DNA of 64,000 nucleotides, from positions 2,037,501 through 2,101,500 of the forward strand of contig JAEOAD010000032.1 of assembly GCA_036365145.1 (NCBI GenBank), written 5' to 3'. The notes below the pieces were generated by a model. That model was not told the origin of the DNA. It made no database searches and was given only the letters and a program-made list of their open reading frames with translations. This stretch comes from Orientallactaga sibirica. Lineage: Eukaryota > Chordata > Mammalia > Rodentia > Dipodidae. Numbering within the stretch: position 1 is the first letter of the stretch; each line of letters starts with the position of its first letter. The position numbers and the translations under genes were made by a program. Of the stretch, positions 1 through 11,334 are shown in pieces.

Positions 1-10
1 GATATAAAAG

Positions 11-11
<1 letters not shown>

Positions 12-94
<83 letters not shown>
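12..94. repeat. Compound (AT)n(GT)n microsatellite
   Basis: An uninterrupted AT dinucleotide run changes directly into a GT run at about position 57. Pure compound dinucleotide tracts of this kind are length-variable and can form cruciform or Z-DNA. No gene lies next to it. Confidence 0.97.
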
Positions 95-96
<2 letters not shown>

Positions 97-216
97 GGTC
101 AACCCTTCTGTCCTCTATAGATTGCAATTGGTCAAAGTGTTTGTCATCCTTATTGTTACACAGGAACCTATGCTTTCATAAGTAGAATGTGAAGATTCTC
201 AAAGATTAGTAACTTG

Positions 217-469
217 GGCTGGGAAGATAGCTTGGCAGTTAAAGTGCTTGCCTGTGAAGCCCAAGGACCCATATTTGACTCCTTAGAACCCATTGAAGCC
301 AGAGTCACAACGTGATGCATGCACAAGGTCACATATGTGTACAAGGTCACACATGCATCGGGAGATCGATTACAGTGGCTAGAGGCCCTGGTGTGCCAAT
401 TCTCTATCTCTCTCTCATAAAAAGGCCAGTCTTTTGGGCTTGCCCCTACCGCACCCCGCCAAAAAAAAA
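217..469 (+). mobile_element. Dip-type SINE, long (type C-like) copy
   Basis: The copy starts ggctgggaagatagcttgg, a degraded A-box head, then continues with cttgcctgtgaagcccaagg, duplicated CACAAGGTCACA-type modules and a CTCTCTCT tail. It is flanked by near-identical ttagtaacttg repeats at about 206-216 and 471-481, read as the target-site duplication. The two ACAAGGTCACA modules (about 324-350) match the extra module of the longest copies. Divergence from other copies suggests an older insertion. Confidence 0.85.
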
Positions 470-691
470 TTTAGTAACTTGTCTATATTTTATCTGAGTG
501 TCTTGAATTTGTAAGTTCACAGAAATCCACATAATAAGTTGATGAAGATTATTTATTCCAATAAATATCAAAAATGCCTAACTTTAACTGTCTACAAGGC
601 AAACAAAAATATCTACATAGTACCCAATCCTTTTAATAAAATGTAATGAAAAAATACAGAAAGTCAAATTTAGCAGTATGTATATATGTAT

Positions 692-733
692 GTGTATATC
701 TATCTATCCATCTATCTATCCATCTATCTATTT
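692..733. repeat. (ATCT)n / (ATCC)n microsatellite
   Basis: Imperfect tetranucleotide run of ATCT with interspersed CATC units, preceded by TATG repeats. A short reading frame runs through it as a trivial consequence of the repeat. Confidence 0.9.
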
Positions 734-973
734 AATCAGCTTGTATTCAAATCTCGAAGACTTTTTTCATCTCTGAACTTTATTGAGAAATCACAATACC
801 TGTGTAGATCAACAAGCAATCCAGTGAGGTGGTGTAAAAAATTCAAAATTTTAGTAATTTTATTAGTAATTTAAAACTAATGGCATATCCTAATTTTGAA
901 TAACGGTCTCTCATTTTTACAAAACAGGCAACTTGCTTTTAATGCTTCCCAATTTATATGACTATATGCATTA

Positions 974-1254
974 GGGCTGGAGAGATGGCTTAGCGGTTAA
1001 GGCGCCTGCCTTCTAAGACAAAGAACGCTGGTTCCAATCTCCAGGGGTTCCAATCTCCAGGGGTTCCAATCTCCAGGTCCCACGTTTAGCCAGATGCAAA
1101 GTGACGCAAGGGCTCAATGCCACACTTGACCACAAGGGGACGCACACATCTGGATTTCGTTCATAGCAGCTGAGAGGCTGCTGGCGAGCCCATCTCCCTC
1201 TCCCTCTCTCTCTCTCTCTGTCTCTCTCTCCCCAAAAAATAAATAAATAAAAAC
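974..1254 (+). mobile_element. Dip-type SINE, type A, with triplicated B box
   Basis: A full-length, well-preserved type A copy. It begins GGGCTGGAGAGATGGCTTAG; the Pol III A box reads tggcttagcgg (986-996). The B-box unit ggttccaatctccagg occurs three times in perfect tandem (1030-1045, 1046-1061, 1062-1077) where most copies have one. It continues through gtgacgcaagggc and agctgagaggctgctgg to a CT tract and an A-rich tail. The low divergence suggests a fairly recent insertion. No clean TSD was found by eye. Confidence 0.93.
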
Positions 1255-1259
1255 AAATT

Positions 1260-3480
1260 TGATTTATAACTATATTTCTAAAAGAATAGGAACTGTTATT
1301 TATTAGGTACCTTAATAAATATTACTATGGCATTGTATTGCACTGGAATGCTTTGTTTTAGAAGGATTTTCTTACCACAATATCAACACGTTATTGTTAC
1401 CACTATCACTGATGCCATCATGCCATCAATCTGCAATTCAGATAAGACTTGGATACCCCAGGTGGTTTGTCACTGCAAATGCTCAAGACTGCACAACAAG
1501 GAAACAACTTGCAGACTTCGGACAAGAAAACAGGAGCCACATCAACTAGACAGACAAAATTGCACCTGTTATCTGATTGGGAGCTGCTGTGATTTCTGAC
1601 TAGTACACACATCAAAATCACTAAGAGTCACAACTACTCTTTCTGAATACCTCTCAAGTTCAAAGCTATCATGTCCTGTGTTTTCCTTCTAATGAATGAA
1701 GTGGCCTCCTCAAGTTTGCCCAGCTAAATATTCCATGAGTTCTAGTCCAGGTTTCTATCTTTTGTTGTAAAAGTTGATCTAAACTGTCCTCTAACGTTAG
1801 CTAAAATGGCTTCTCCATTCACCTTCCCCTTTTCTCTCACTCTTGTTTGTTCTTTTTCAATTCCTCTGCTCCTCTTTGGTTTCTGAAAATTAGTAAGGTA
1901 CTTATTAAATATCATGAAGAAATTTCACAGTCAACTATACACAAGATGGGTCTCAAATTCCAAAAGTACCCAACATGGTTACAGTGAATAGACTGGCAAA
2001 TCTTTAGGCTTCCATGGCTTATCTTCCTAAAACAAAATCAAACTCCTTGCCTCAGAAGATGCTTGATTGCAAAACTTGATGGCCCGGGTTCAATTCCCCA
2101 GCACCCATGTAACTGGATGTCAAAAGTAATGCAGGCATCTTGTGTTCATTTGCAATGGTAAGTTGTTCTGATGTGCCTATTCACCAATAAAATGTTCCTT
2201 TGGAATATATCACTTTGAAAGGAGCAGCATTTAACAGGTCATGTCTGTCTGCAGCATCCACACTGCCTATCAGAAGACATGTGACATATTAGTTACAAGC
2301 AGGAGGTTGCTCTCCTGAGCCCCCGTTCCATCCACACATATCTTTATGCCGAAAGGCTTGGAAAAATGGAATCAGTACCCATGCCAACACAGCCCTGTTC
2401 TCCAGTCCAGAGCAGAGGAAAGCAGTCTGTCAGTAGACAATTACAGTAATGATGCCAAATTCTTTATGAGGCAACTCAGACAGACAGTTCTCTAATTGTC
2501 TGTCCCCAAACAGCCTGACAGAGTGAAACTGTGAAGTCGGTCACAGAGGACCCAATCTGAGCCACCCACGCTCTGGGCAGCTGCAGGCTCGACTGGCCAT
2601 AACCCTTTGGCGGCACACTGCGCTGTGGGTGAAGGAGAAAGACAAACGCTAAGTACGCTTCTGAACACCGGGGCCAGGCTTTGCCAAACCCAAAGTCACG
2701 CTCCCAGAAATGGTCAAAGCAAACCCTATGGGGTTTCTGAAACCACTCTTAAAGAGGGAGGCATGGCAATCTGGTTACAATCTCAGAATCAGACATTCAA
2801 AGAACAAGGTTGAATATTTCAGAGGAACAGCAACAGGAGGCCAGGGACAATAGATGGGAGGAGGGCTTGAAATCCCCATGTAAATTGCATGCCTCAAGGT
2901 ACCAATTTGCCTTGCAGCAGAATTTAGGCTTCCTAAAGTTAAATTATGCATACAACAGCCTCATTATCCACAGTGGTATTTTCATATAAAGATCTGAAGA
3001 CAAAATGTAAGCTTGCCTCTCTGAGCCTTCAGAAAAAGCCATCCACTGATCCGCATATGGAACAGTTCTGCTTCCACCTGCTGCTGCTGCCTGTGCAGAT
3101 GGGGAAGATGTGACCGAGGGGACTCCCCACAGCAGTCAGCACCGCAGGCCCAGCTCTGAGCATCACCCGCCCAGGCCTCGCTTTCACATGCTGCAATTTT
3201 GCAAAACATTTTCCACACATTTTTCTAAAGTTGCAATGCACACAGCTGGGTTGCAGTAAGAGAATTTTTTTTTTTTTTTGTAACAACATATAGTGGGATT
3301 TTGCTTTCGCATTAATATACTCATATACTCTTCTTGGTATTAGACCAAAATAAACATGTTTGGGAGATTTTTTTTTTTTTTTTTTGCCCAAGCAAAAGCT
3401 GAGTATTTATTATTTATAAAGACTTTCTTTAGGAGTTTCTTTCCCCAAGAGGAATATTATTGTTGCAATGTGAATTTTTC
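1260..3480. other. Mostly unassigned, SINE-poor sequence
   Basis: Apart from the weak relic at 2045-2200 and two T tracts (about 3265-3279 and 3369-3386), I recognise no repeat or gene here. A 90-codon plus-strand frame (1327-1599) and a 120-codon minus-strand frame (3029-3391) are open, but they show no recognisable domain or codon bias; the second runs through lysine-rich translation of the T tracts. Confidence 0.5.
2045..2200 (+). mobile_element. Degenerate Dip-like SINE relic
   Basis: A weak match to the family core: a B-box-like gggttcaattccccagcacc near 2088, then aactggatg, gcaggcatcttgtgttcatttgcaatgg and ccaataaaatg. The head is unrecognisable. It could be a related older rodent tRNA SINE. 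Confidence 0.4.
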
Positions 3481-3595
3481 ACTCATTCAACAAATATTTA
3501 TTGAGCTGCCATTCAAGCTGAAAGCAGGGCACAGAAGACAAACTAGATATTGTCCCTGCTTTCAAGATTGTCTTTCTAGTGGGCCGACTCTGTCA
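3480..3595 (+). mobile_element. L2-type LINE 3' relic
   Basis: The phrase ttcaacaaatatttattgag followed by a duplicated-sounding 'gggcacagaag..tattgtccctgctttcaag' and 'tctagtgggc' follows the conserved order of the ancient mammalian L2 3' end (feeding-size statement, 'dispatch' box, 'tctagtggg'). Highly diverged, as expected for a pre-rodent element. Assigned from recalled consensus. Confidence 0.6.
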
Positions 3596-3800
3596 TGCTC
3601 TGTGCTCTGTGAGAGGTGGTGACTCCAGAGCTACAGCTTGAAAGAACACAGACCATGGCAGAAACCCCCTCATAGTATTTCCAAAGGGATGAAAATTGTA
3701 TGGTCTACAAGGCATATGTGGAAGGATCATGGCACTGTCTCTCTGCCCATAGCAAAAACTCTAAAGATATCAGATGAAGGAGCCATAGTGGGTTGAATTT

Positions 3801-3805
<5 letters not shown>

Positions 3806-3841
<36 letters not shown>

Positions 3842-3966
3842 CAAGGTAGGGTCTTGCTCTAACCCAAACTGACCTGGAATTCACTATGTATTCTCAGGCT
3901 GGCCTTGAACTCAGGGTGATCCTCTTACCTTGTTCTCCAAGTGGTGCTATTGCAGATGTTCACCAT
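3806..3966 (-). mobile_element. B1 SINE, minus strand
   Basis: A long T tract (the A tail read in reverse) leads into caaggtagggtcttgctct, ctgacctggaattcactatg and ggctggccttgaactcaggg, the reverse complement of the 7SL-derived B1. The far end near 3955 is diverged and abuts a Dip relic. Confidence 0.88.
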
Positions 3967-3995
3967 CTTGCCAGGGTTTCTAGCTGCTAAAAAGA

Positions 3996-4113
3996 AAGTC
4001 CAGATGGATGCACCACTTTATGCATCAGGATTTATGTTGGTACTGAGGATCAAACTGAGGTTGTTAGGCTTTGCAGTCAATTGCCTTAACTGCTGAGCCA
4101 TCTCTCCAGCCCT
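3996..4113 (-). mobile_element. Dip-type SINE, truncated, minus strand
   Basis: Ends gagccatctctccagccc, the reverse complement of the family head, preceded by gccttaactgct and a degraded B-box area. The CT-rich tail is missing. B1 lies directly on its tail side, so either B1 inserted into the Dip or the tail was deleted. Confidence 0.8.
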
Positions 4114-4387
4114 GAGATTAAAAAGTTTATGCCCTGTGGATTACAGGACATAACTGAGAGAGAATTCATGTAGCGATGAACCATGATCACACCACAGGAG
4201 TGTGAAGCTCAGAATCAGGTGAACAGTGGTGGGGAATAGAAGGATTTACTGAACGGAAAATAAAAAGAGTAATTACACAATCCTTTGGGATTAGAAACAG
4301 GCAGAAAGAAGGGATATTCATTTATTCATTTACTCAAAAGATATTTGAAACAAATAATGTGTCACATTTTTCTAGGTCTCAAGGGTA

Positions 4388-4399
<12 letters not shown>

Positions 4400-4421
<22 letters not shown>

Positions 4422-4525
4422 GTCCTTCTCTCAGCCCCAGCACTCAGGAAGCTGAATAGGAGGATCTCTGTGAGTTCAGAGGCAGCCTTGGCTACAGAGC
4501 GAGTTCCAGGTCAACCATGCTAAAG
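4400..4525 (+). mobile_element. B1 fragment after A tract
   Basis: After about 21 A residues comes cagccccagcactcaggaag, then gaggatctctgtgagttcag and ggctacagagcgagttccag: the left-central part of B1 in forward orientation. The B1 head (GCCGGGCGTGGTG) is absent, so the element is truncated at its 5' end. Confidence 0.75.
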
Positions 4526-5511
4526 TGAGGAAAAATGAAAATAACAAAACATTGCTTCTTTCCATGATCTTGCATCTCAGGAAAACAAAATAGTTCATAA
4601 CTACCTGTTTCAGTAAACTGGATTATTGCTTTATCCCTTAGATGAGAAATATCAGTTGCAAACAAAACCAATTCATACTCTGTCTCAGATAGGGTGAGTT
4701 TGGAATGTGGGCTATAAGCTAACTTGAGAACTGACATGTTTTACAGGCTATGGAGACACTGTGAGCTCTGTAACTTGTGGACAGCAAAAAAATTAGTATT
4801 TCAGAATTAAAACATTCTGATTTCTTGGAGGAAGTCACAAAGAAAGGTCATAACCAACTGATTGGAAATGGAAGATGACTGGCAAAAGTGACCCATAGGA
4901 ACTGGAGTCCAGATGAGTGTGACTGGACTCTGCTCAATGGATTCATCTGAATGAGGTTCCATTGCTCACAGGAAAGCAGCCTACGTGTCTGAACATAGCT
5001 CTGTTCTGTGAGGTTGTAGAACTGGCAGTTGTTGGCCTGTATGCAAATAAATACCATCCTTACAGAGAAGAAAAGATACCAGATAAACTGGGCACAGGCT
5101 TTCAACCCCTTCCTGTTAGAACATGTTCTTTTTCTTTAACTTAATGGACATCCCATTTCTGTCAGATGGAATGGAATAGATGAGGGAAGTGTGGTTGGGG
5201 GCATGGCCACATTTTGAATGAAGACCATGTATGGTGGGGTGGTAGCTGGCAAGGATTGTTATCTAAGGCAGACTTCCCATCCAGTTCCTTCATTATATCA
5301 GGAGTGAAAAGAAAATGGTCCACAGAGTCCAAAAGATTTTTTCACGAAAAGAGGTTCCTCAAGTTGGCTTGTAAACCAGGTCATTCAGTGCAACTTCTGT
5401 TTAAAAAAATATATATTTTTACTTTTTGGCAAATTCATGCATGCATATAAAATGTATTTTGATTATATCCACCCCTATTATGCTCTCTTATCTCCCTCCT
5501 ATGCTCTTCTT

Positions 5512-5786
5512 CATTTTATTTTATTTATTTATTTATTTATTTTTGGAGAGAGACACAGAGAGAGACAGACAGAGACAGAGGAAAACGGAGATAGATAGAG
5601 ATGGGAGCACCAGCAGTCTCTCAGCTGCTGTAAACGAAATCTAGATGTGTGCGCCCCCGTGTGGGCAAGTGTGGCATTGCGCCCTTGCGTCACTGCATCT
5701 GGCTAAACGTGGGACCTGGAGATTGGAACCGGGTTCTTAGGCTTAGGAGGCAGGCACCTTAACCGCTGAGCCATCTCTGCAGCCCA
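5512..5786 (-). mobile_element. Dip-type SINE, type A, minus strand, intact TSD
   Basis: Read in reverse it has the (ATTT)n/GA-rich tail, cagctgctg, cttgcgtcactgcatctgg, a single B box (ggagattggaacc, 5718-5730) and the head at gccatctctgcagccc. The TSD tcctatgctcttctt is seen at 5497-5511 and 5787-5801 without mismatch, so the insertion is relatively young. Confidence 0.95.
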
Positions 5787-6002
5787 TCCTATGCTCTTCT
5801 TTAAAACCAGTACCCCTTCCACTTTCATGCCTTGTGTGTGTAAGGGGTGGGGGTGTGTGATGTGACCCACTGAGCTCAGTGATGGTTGCTTACATGAACA
5901 TGGGTGCTCTTTTCTCAAAGCACTCAGTCTCTACAGCAATGGTTCAATGCATATCTTTGAGAAGCAAATGATCTAGTTTTATGATTATTAATAATCACTG
6001 CA

Positions 6003-6295
6003 GGATCTGACAAGTTGGTAGAACATGTAAGTATGAGGAACTGAGTTCAACCTCAAGAACTCATGTAGGAAAAACTGGACATGGTGGCATGAGGCTATAA
6101 TGCCAACATCTGGGAGGGGAGACAAGAGGATATGGGTGGGGCAGGCTCTAGGGCCAGCCAATCTAGCCTAGTTCACCTGCTCTAGGCCCATGGGAAACTC
6201 TGTCTCACAGAATAATGGGTAGCACCTGATGAATGACAACAGAGGTGTTGCTCTGGTCTCCACGTGCATTACACACGCACACACACGTTCATGTC
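6003..6295 (+). mobile_element. B4-like (ID+B1) SINE relic
   Basis: The order is an ID-like tRNA head (ctgacaagttggtagaacatg .. gagttcaacct), a B1-like middle (ggacatggtggcatgaggctataatgccaacatctgggaggggag .. ccagccaatctagcctag in separate blocks), then ggtctccacgtgcattacac and a CA tract. This head-to-body fusion is what defines rodent B4/RSINE elements. Confidence 0.7.
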
Positions 6296-6317
6296 AACTC
6301 ATACACACACACACAAC

Positions 6318-6361
<44 letters not shown>
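6268..6361. repeat. (CA)n microsatellite
   Basis: Imperfect CA runs become a pure run from about 6322. The tract sits at the 3' end of the B4-like element, a usual place for CA microsatellites to grow. Confidence 0.96.
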
Positions 6362-6363
<2 letters not shown>

Positions 6364-6570
6364 CATTTTGATTACCCAAGTACTCATATTACATAGAAAC
6401 TTGAGCTGTCTAAATGCATAAAACTTATTTTTCTGAGTTAATATTTTCTTATTTTGCTTTTCTTTTAATTATATTTATCTCTATGTGTTCATGTGTGTGA
6501 ATGCAACAGCATGTATATGGAAATCAGTGGACAACCTCAAATACTGCCCATCTCCTTCCATCTTCTTTGA

Positions 6571-6777
6571 TTTTTTTTTTTTTAAGATTTTATTTATTTA
6601 TTTATTTGAGACAGAGAGAGGGAGAATGGGCATGCCAAGGCCTCTAGCCACTGCAAATGAACTCCAGACACATGTGACACCTTGTGATCTGGCTTATATG
6701 GGACCTGGAGAATCAAACCGGGATCCTTAGGCTTCACAGGCATACGTCTTAACCGCTAAGCCATCTCTCCAGCCCCT
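6571..6777 (-). mobile_element. Dip-type SINE, type B, minus strand
   Basis: T/ATTT tail, then GA-rich tract, aggcctctagccactgcaaatg, acctggagaatcaaaccggg (B box in reverse) and gccatctctccagccc. TSD ccatcttctttga at 6558-6570 and 6779-6791. Confidence 0.95.
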
Positions 6778-6784
6778 CCCATCT

Positions 6785-7010
6785 TCTTTGAACCAAGGTC
6801 TCTTATTTACTACTGTTTATGCCAAGCTAGCTCTACCTTGAGCGCCCAGTGATTCTCTGTTTCCACCTCCCATTGGGCCATAGGAAGGATGGGATTTCAA
6901 ACACTTGCCCTACTCTGTCTGGTTTATGTGGGTTCTGGGGATCTGAACTCAGATCCTTACCCTTTTGAAGAAAGTGCTATTATTCACCACATTATTCTCC
7001 CAGATCCTCT
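6785..7010 (-). mobile_element. Old tRNA/B1-related rodent SINE relic
   Basis: Contains ggttctggggatctgaactc and cagatccttacccttttgaagaaagtgc in the order of an old rodent ID/B4-type element read in reverse, with a B1-like patch upstream. Too diverged to name the subfamily. The neighbouring Dip insertion marks its edge. Confidence 0.4.
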
Positions 7011-7056
7011 TCAGAGTTCTTACAAATAATAATTTAAATACTTTCTCAAAGTTTTT

Positions 7057-7282
7057 TTTAAAAATATTTGTTATATTTATTTATTTATTTGAGAGAGAGA
7101 TACAGAGATAGGCAAGTAGAAAGAGAGAAAATGGGTGTGCCAGGGCCTCCAGCCACTGCAAATGAACTGCAGATGTGTACACCCACTTGTATATCTGGAT
7201 TATGTGGGTGCTGGGGAGTTGAACCTGGGTCCTTTTGCTTTGCAGGCAAGTGCCTTAACTGCTAAGCCATCTGTCCAGCCCA
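7057..7282 (-). mobile_element. Dip-type SINE, type B, minus strand
   Basis: (ATTT)n tail, GA tract, cagggcctccagccactgc, ggagttgaacctgggtcc and aagccatctgtccagccc. Flanks ttctcaaagttttt (about 7042-7056) and ttcctcaaagttttt (about 7284-7298) form the TSD. Confidence 0.94.
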
Positions 7283-7954
7283 CTTCCTCAAAGTTTTTAA
7301 GAGGAAAATGCAAAGCTCCCTTCAGTGGAGTCTGAGACCTCACTGGCAGAGGTTGGGAGCAACATGTATGTATGCCCCACTGCTGCCTCCAAGGTCTCCT
7401 TAGTACCACCATCGCCTGTAATAAATCCCGTATCTCCACAGAAGTTATAATTATGTCAGCCCTAACATCTCCTTCACCTCTCACTACAACAGCGGCACAA
7501 ACCACAATATGATAATCTATTTGCCAGAGATAGGTCTATATGGTGATAAACATTTACAGCACACTCTAACCCTATACCCCAAATCGTACCAATATTTAAA
7601 AGTGTCACCTGGGAGGCACTTATCCACACAATGCCTAGCACTGCTTCTCATTTCTGCAGTTTGAGTATACCAGAACTACAATAAGATAAAGTCCTGATGC
7701 CCACTAAGCACAGCTGGCCTTTTTAATGTAGTTCTGTCAATATTGATTACTACCTGCATTTTGCTTCAGGACATTTTGAAAACTCAAATTGCTCCTCAAA
7801 GACAAAGGTGGGCCCAACTGTTATATAATCAGTATGTGACAGAGGCACCTCCAGCCCCACAAAGGGCTTGAAAAGGGATTTGGAAAGCGTCTTCACATAC
7901 CTCACATACTGCTGAGAACTGACCTCAAGGTGCTTTTATTTCATTGTGTTTGTT

Positions 7955-8060
7955 GGTTTATAGGAGGGTGTGGTTGTGTACTCCAGGCTGGCTTTGAATT
8001 CACAACCCTGCTTCTGCCACCGAGGTCCTTGGATTGCAGGCCTGCCACACCATTGCCCTG

Positions 8061-8064
<4 letters not shown>
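7955..8064 (-). mobile_element. Degenerate B1, minus strand
   Basis: ctccaggctggctttgaatt, cacaaccctgcttctgccac, then ggattgcaggcctgccacac follow reverse B1 order with heavy divergence. A GT microsatellite replaces the last bases. Confidence 0.6.
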
Positions 8065-8099
<35 letters not shown>

Positions 8100-8104
8100 T
8101 GTGT
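8062..8104. repeat. (GT)n microsatellite
   Basis: About 18 uninterrupted GT units directly downstream of the degraded B1. Confidence 0.96.
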
Positions 8105-8844
8105 ATTTTTTATAATTTTACTGCATTCTACTATATTGAAACTGTATTTGGATACAAATATTTAAAGCATGCAGCATGCATTCTTCATGGAAATTCCACT
8201 ATACTGATCATGAGAGGAGGAGAAAAGTCTGTGTATATGTGAATGCCACTGCAGTTGGGACAAACCTATACATGTGTACATTCAGCTACTGATTAGTGGG
8301 TGCAAGCCCACATCGTATAGCTGAGGAAATGATGTCTGAATGGTTTAAGAGTGACATCACCATGATAAGAACAAAAGAACCTCCTGTGAACTTGGTCTTT
8401 TATCTCTTCTTCATGTCTGTAACAGTGCTGGGCACAAATGAGCAAGTCATCTTACTTATCTTGGCATGCATTTCTCAGGTCCCACTTTAAACATGAGAAA
8501 ACTGGCATGGAAGAATTTTGGGGTCCCTCCAAATGCAAAACCTGGCCATCTGGGAAATTCAGTAGACTGGGCTGAATCAAGAAAATGAATGACAAGTTTG
8601 GGGTGTTATCAGCAAATAAGCAAGTATCATTACAATTTTAAAATGACATCAATCCCCAGCGCTTTTCCTGTGTGACAGCAGCTCTAGTAAATTACATGTC
8701 TGTTGTCAAGCTAATAAGAGAAAATAGGTGATGAAATACCTCCTTATAAAGGATTCAAAAGAGAGAAAATGCGTCTAGCATTTAATATTTAATAAGGACT
8801 TGGTAGGGCTAGGGTTTATGTTTGCAGGAGTAGGTTCCTGTGCT

Positions 8845-8950
8845 AACCCTATTTTATCCATAAGTAGGCAAGAGGTTAAGTAACTTTGTCAATCTCTGTG
8901 ACCAGTTAGTAGGCACTGGCGGTTATATTTCAAAACCCTTAAATCTAGTT
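8845..8950 (-). mobile_element. MIR relic, minus strand
   Basis: attttatccataagtaggca, gaggttaagtaactttg and gaccagttagtaggcactgg reproduce the reverse-MIR order (count of T/A, 'gaggttaagtaacttg', 'agctagtaagtggcag'). Ancient and diverged. Confidence 0.5.
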
Positions 8951-8954
8951 CTTT

Positions 8955-10125
8955 TTTTCTTAGAAAACAAGTTAAAACCAAAAATGTAGAAACAACAACA
9001 ACAACAAAAAAGAGTCAGATTCAACCTAGTAGGCCTTCCCTACGGTACATATAAATCTTAGCATGACTGAAACATCCCTCTGTTTCCCTGCAGGCCTTAA
9101 GTCACAGTGAAATATGTGTCTGGCCAGTCCTGTCAACTTCATGGCTATTTACTTGGAATGCACTCTCCCATGAGTGACCCCGACCTAGGTGGAAAGCAAA
9201 ATGCATGTTTCTACAGGACCAAGCTTCATCTGTTTTAGGACTGGGGCCTGAGCTGTCTGTGGACATCATCTGCTTCTGAGGGCACCTCCATCTAAAGATG
9301 ACTCTCCGAAGTCAAGGCTTGTCACATGACAAGCTCCATGGTAACACAGGCAAGAGTGCTTCTGAAGGTGGAATTGAGACTCAAGATGTTCAGATAGTAC
9401 ACACTAGGACCTGCCCTAAGCCACCTGGATCAGGCTTACTCCACTCAATATGAACTCAAGGACAGAATGGCAGGATAGTCAAAATGGTACAACCACAACG
9501 CTATTCAGTGTTGCTATTCAACCATCACTTGCATGGACGTTCAGCTGTCATTTGACTCGAGCGGGAATTATGCTGTCTCCACAGAGATAAGAAAAGCAAA
9601 GTGGGCGTACAAAGCATATGAATTCCATTTGTTTTGTGTGTAAGTATTTGCTTTGGGGTTCTACGGCCTTGCTTGGCAACATGCATTTCATATTGCAACA
9701 GCCCCGATCTCAAGTGCAGATTCACAACACATCAATGGAAAGAAAGAAGGGACTCCCATAATTTGCAGCTACATGTGAATACAATTACCCTGGATCTGGC
9801 CTTTCATCCTAGCCCTAGGAGCTGGGAACCTGATGTGATGGGTGAAGCAGCAGAGCATGCACCAGAGTCTCCATCTCATATGTGAGTACACCTCAGATTG
9901 TCTGCAAATTAGTTACTCTCCACCTGTCTGTCCGTCTCTCCATCTACCCGAATATCTAGTATACTTCTGTAGATGAATCTTGACATCATCTCGAATAGCT
10001 TTCATGCTAGTTGCTCCAATTCTAGACTCCATGATCAAATCCAAGCATGCAGCTATGTTCAGTCACATTCTTCAGAAATACCATCTTCCAAACATTTTCA
10101 CAATCTTTGATTCTCTAATTATTGT
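8955..10125. other. Unassigned sequence
   Basis: No repeat family recognised apart from a short (ACA)n patch near 8993-9009. An 83-codon plus-strand frame (9634-9885) is open without recognisable domain. The stretch is CpG-poor and SINE-free for over 1.1 kb. Confidence 0.4.
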
Positions 10126-10140
10126 CCTCTTCCAGTTTTT

Positions 10141-10362
10141 TTTTTTTTTTTTTTTTTTAGAGAGACAGAGAGAGAGGGAGAGGAAGACAGATAGAGATGG
10201 GTGCGCCAGCTGAATCCAGATGTGTGTGCCCCCTTGTGGACAAGTGCGGCATTGCGCCCTTGCGTCACTTTGCATCTGGCTAAATGTAGGACCTGGAGAT
10301 TGGAACCAGCATTCTTAGAGTTAAGAGTCAGGCGCCTTAACCGCTAAGCCATCTCTCCAGCC
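10141..10362 (-). mobile_element. Dip-type SINE, type A, inserted at the tail of a B1 relic
   Basis: T tract, GA tract, gcattgcgcccttgcgtcac, ggagattggaaccagcattc and gccatctctccagccc. The TSD cctcttccagtttttt at 10126-10141 and 10363-10377 is long and nearly perfect. The stretch after it is a degraded B1, so the B1 predates this copy. Confidence 0.95.
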
Positions 10363-10369
10363 CCTCTTC

Positions 10370-10490
10370 CAGTTTTTTAGATAGCTTCTCACTGTATAAC
10401 TCAGCCTAGTCCCAAACTCTGGATTACCCTGCCCCAACCTTCTTTAATCTCCCAAGTGCCTAATTACAGGTTTCCAATAGCACACATGAC
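10370..10490 (-). mobile_element. Degenerate B1, minus strand
   Basis: gatagcttctcactgtataa, cctagtcccaaactctggat and cccaagtgcctaattacagg follow reverse B1 order at low identity. The Dip at 10141-10362 interrupts its tail side. Confidence 0.6.
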
Positions 10491-11118
10491 CCTCCTTCCT
10501 TACTTTGGATCATTTTAGTATTTATATGTAATATTCTCTTATCTTTTGGTAATGGAAAATAAGGAAGAAACTTTTCTTGTTTGTCATGATTCAGGGGAAA
10601 AGGAATCTATCCTAGTAGAGAAGCCACGTTTAGTACCTGGCTTTTCTAGGTTCTTTATACATATTTTATCACCGACTCTTCACACAATGTATCATATGTT
10701 TATGTGTCTGTATTAGCATAGAAGTTACATAGATTGTTCTGATACATAAAGCCAGAATGTGCTATAATCATGAAAAGGTGGTGAAAATAGCACGTCTCAA
10801 GTGGAACTCACTATGGAGGTAAAGATGACCATCAAGAGCAACGCCCAGGTCAGCTTGGCTGTATATGAACAAGGCAATTAAGTGCACGATGTCTCAGATT
10901 CTTTATCTACATCTTACATGAGCTTCTGGAAACTGTAGTCCCTCTTTTACAGTTTGTTATGACTGTTTCCTGAGACGACACATAGAGTGTCCCTAGTATC
11001 GGACAAACAGGCATTCCCACAAGGGCCAAGTACCAAGGCCACACTTGCTCATCTGCTTTCCAGTCCTTCCTGGCATATTGCAGGCTCATATTTTTACTTT
11101 TTTATTGTTCTGTTGTGG

Positions 11119-11327
11119 TTGAAAATATTTTTATTTATTTACAAGCAGAGAGTGACACAGAGAGAGAGAGAAAATGAGTACACCAGAGCTTTTCAACACT
11201 ACAAACAAACTCCAGATGCATGCGCCACTTTGTGGATCTGGCTTATGTGTGGGTAATAAGGAATAGAACCAAAGTCATTAGGCTTTGCAGCCAAGCATGA
11301 TAACCATGGGACCATTTCTCCAGCCCT
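11119..11327 (-). mobile_element. Dip-type SINE, type B, diverged, minus strand
   Basis: (ATTT) tail, GA tract, caaactccagatgcatgcgc, gaatagaaccaaagtcatta (decayed B box) and catttctccagccc. Flanks tgttctgttgt and tgttctattat suggest a TSD. More point changes than its neighbours. Confidence 0.85.
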
Positions 11328-11334
11328 GTTCTAT

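Noticed and set aside
974..1254. Functional tRNA genes within the Dip SINEs
   Set aside because: A and B boxes are present, but the sequence cannot form a complete cloverleaf with an anticodon arm and acceptor stem; these are SINE heads.
3029..3391. 120-codon minus-strand frame
   Set aside because: It is held open by translation of T tracts as lysine runs, has no domain, and no splice or promoter context.
7686..8242. GT-rich frame with Val-Cys repeats
   Set aside because: It is a translated (GT)n microsatellite, and the same applies to the frames at 57686-57955 and 57896-58159.
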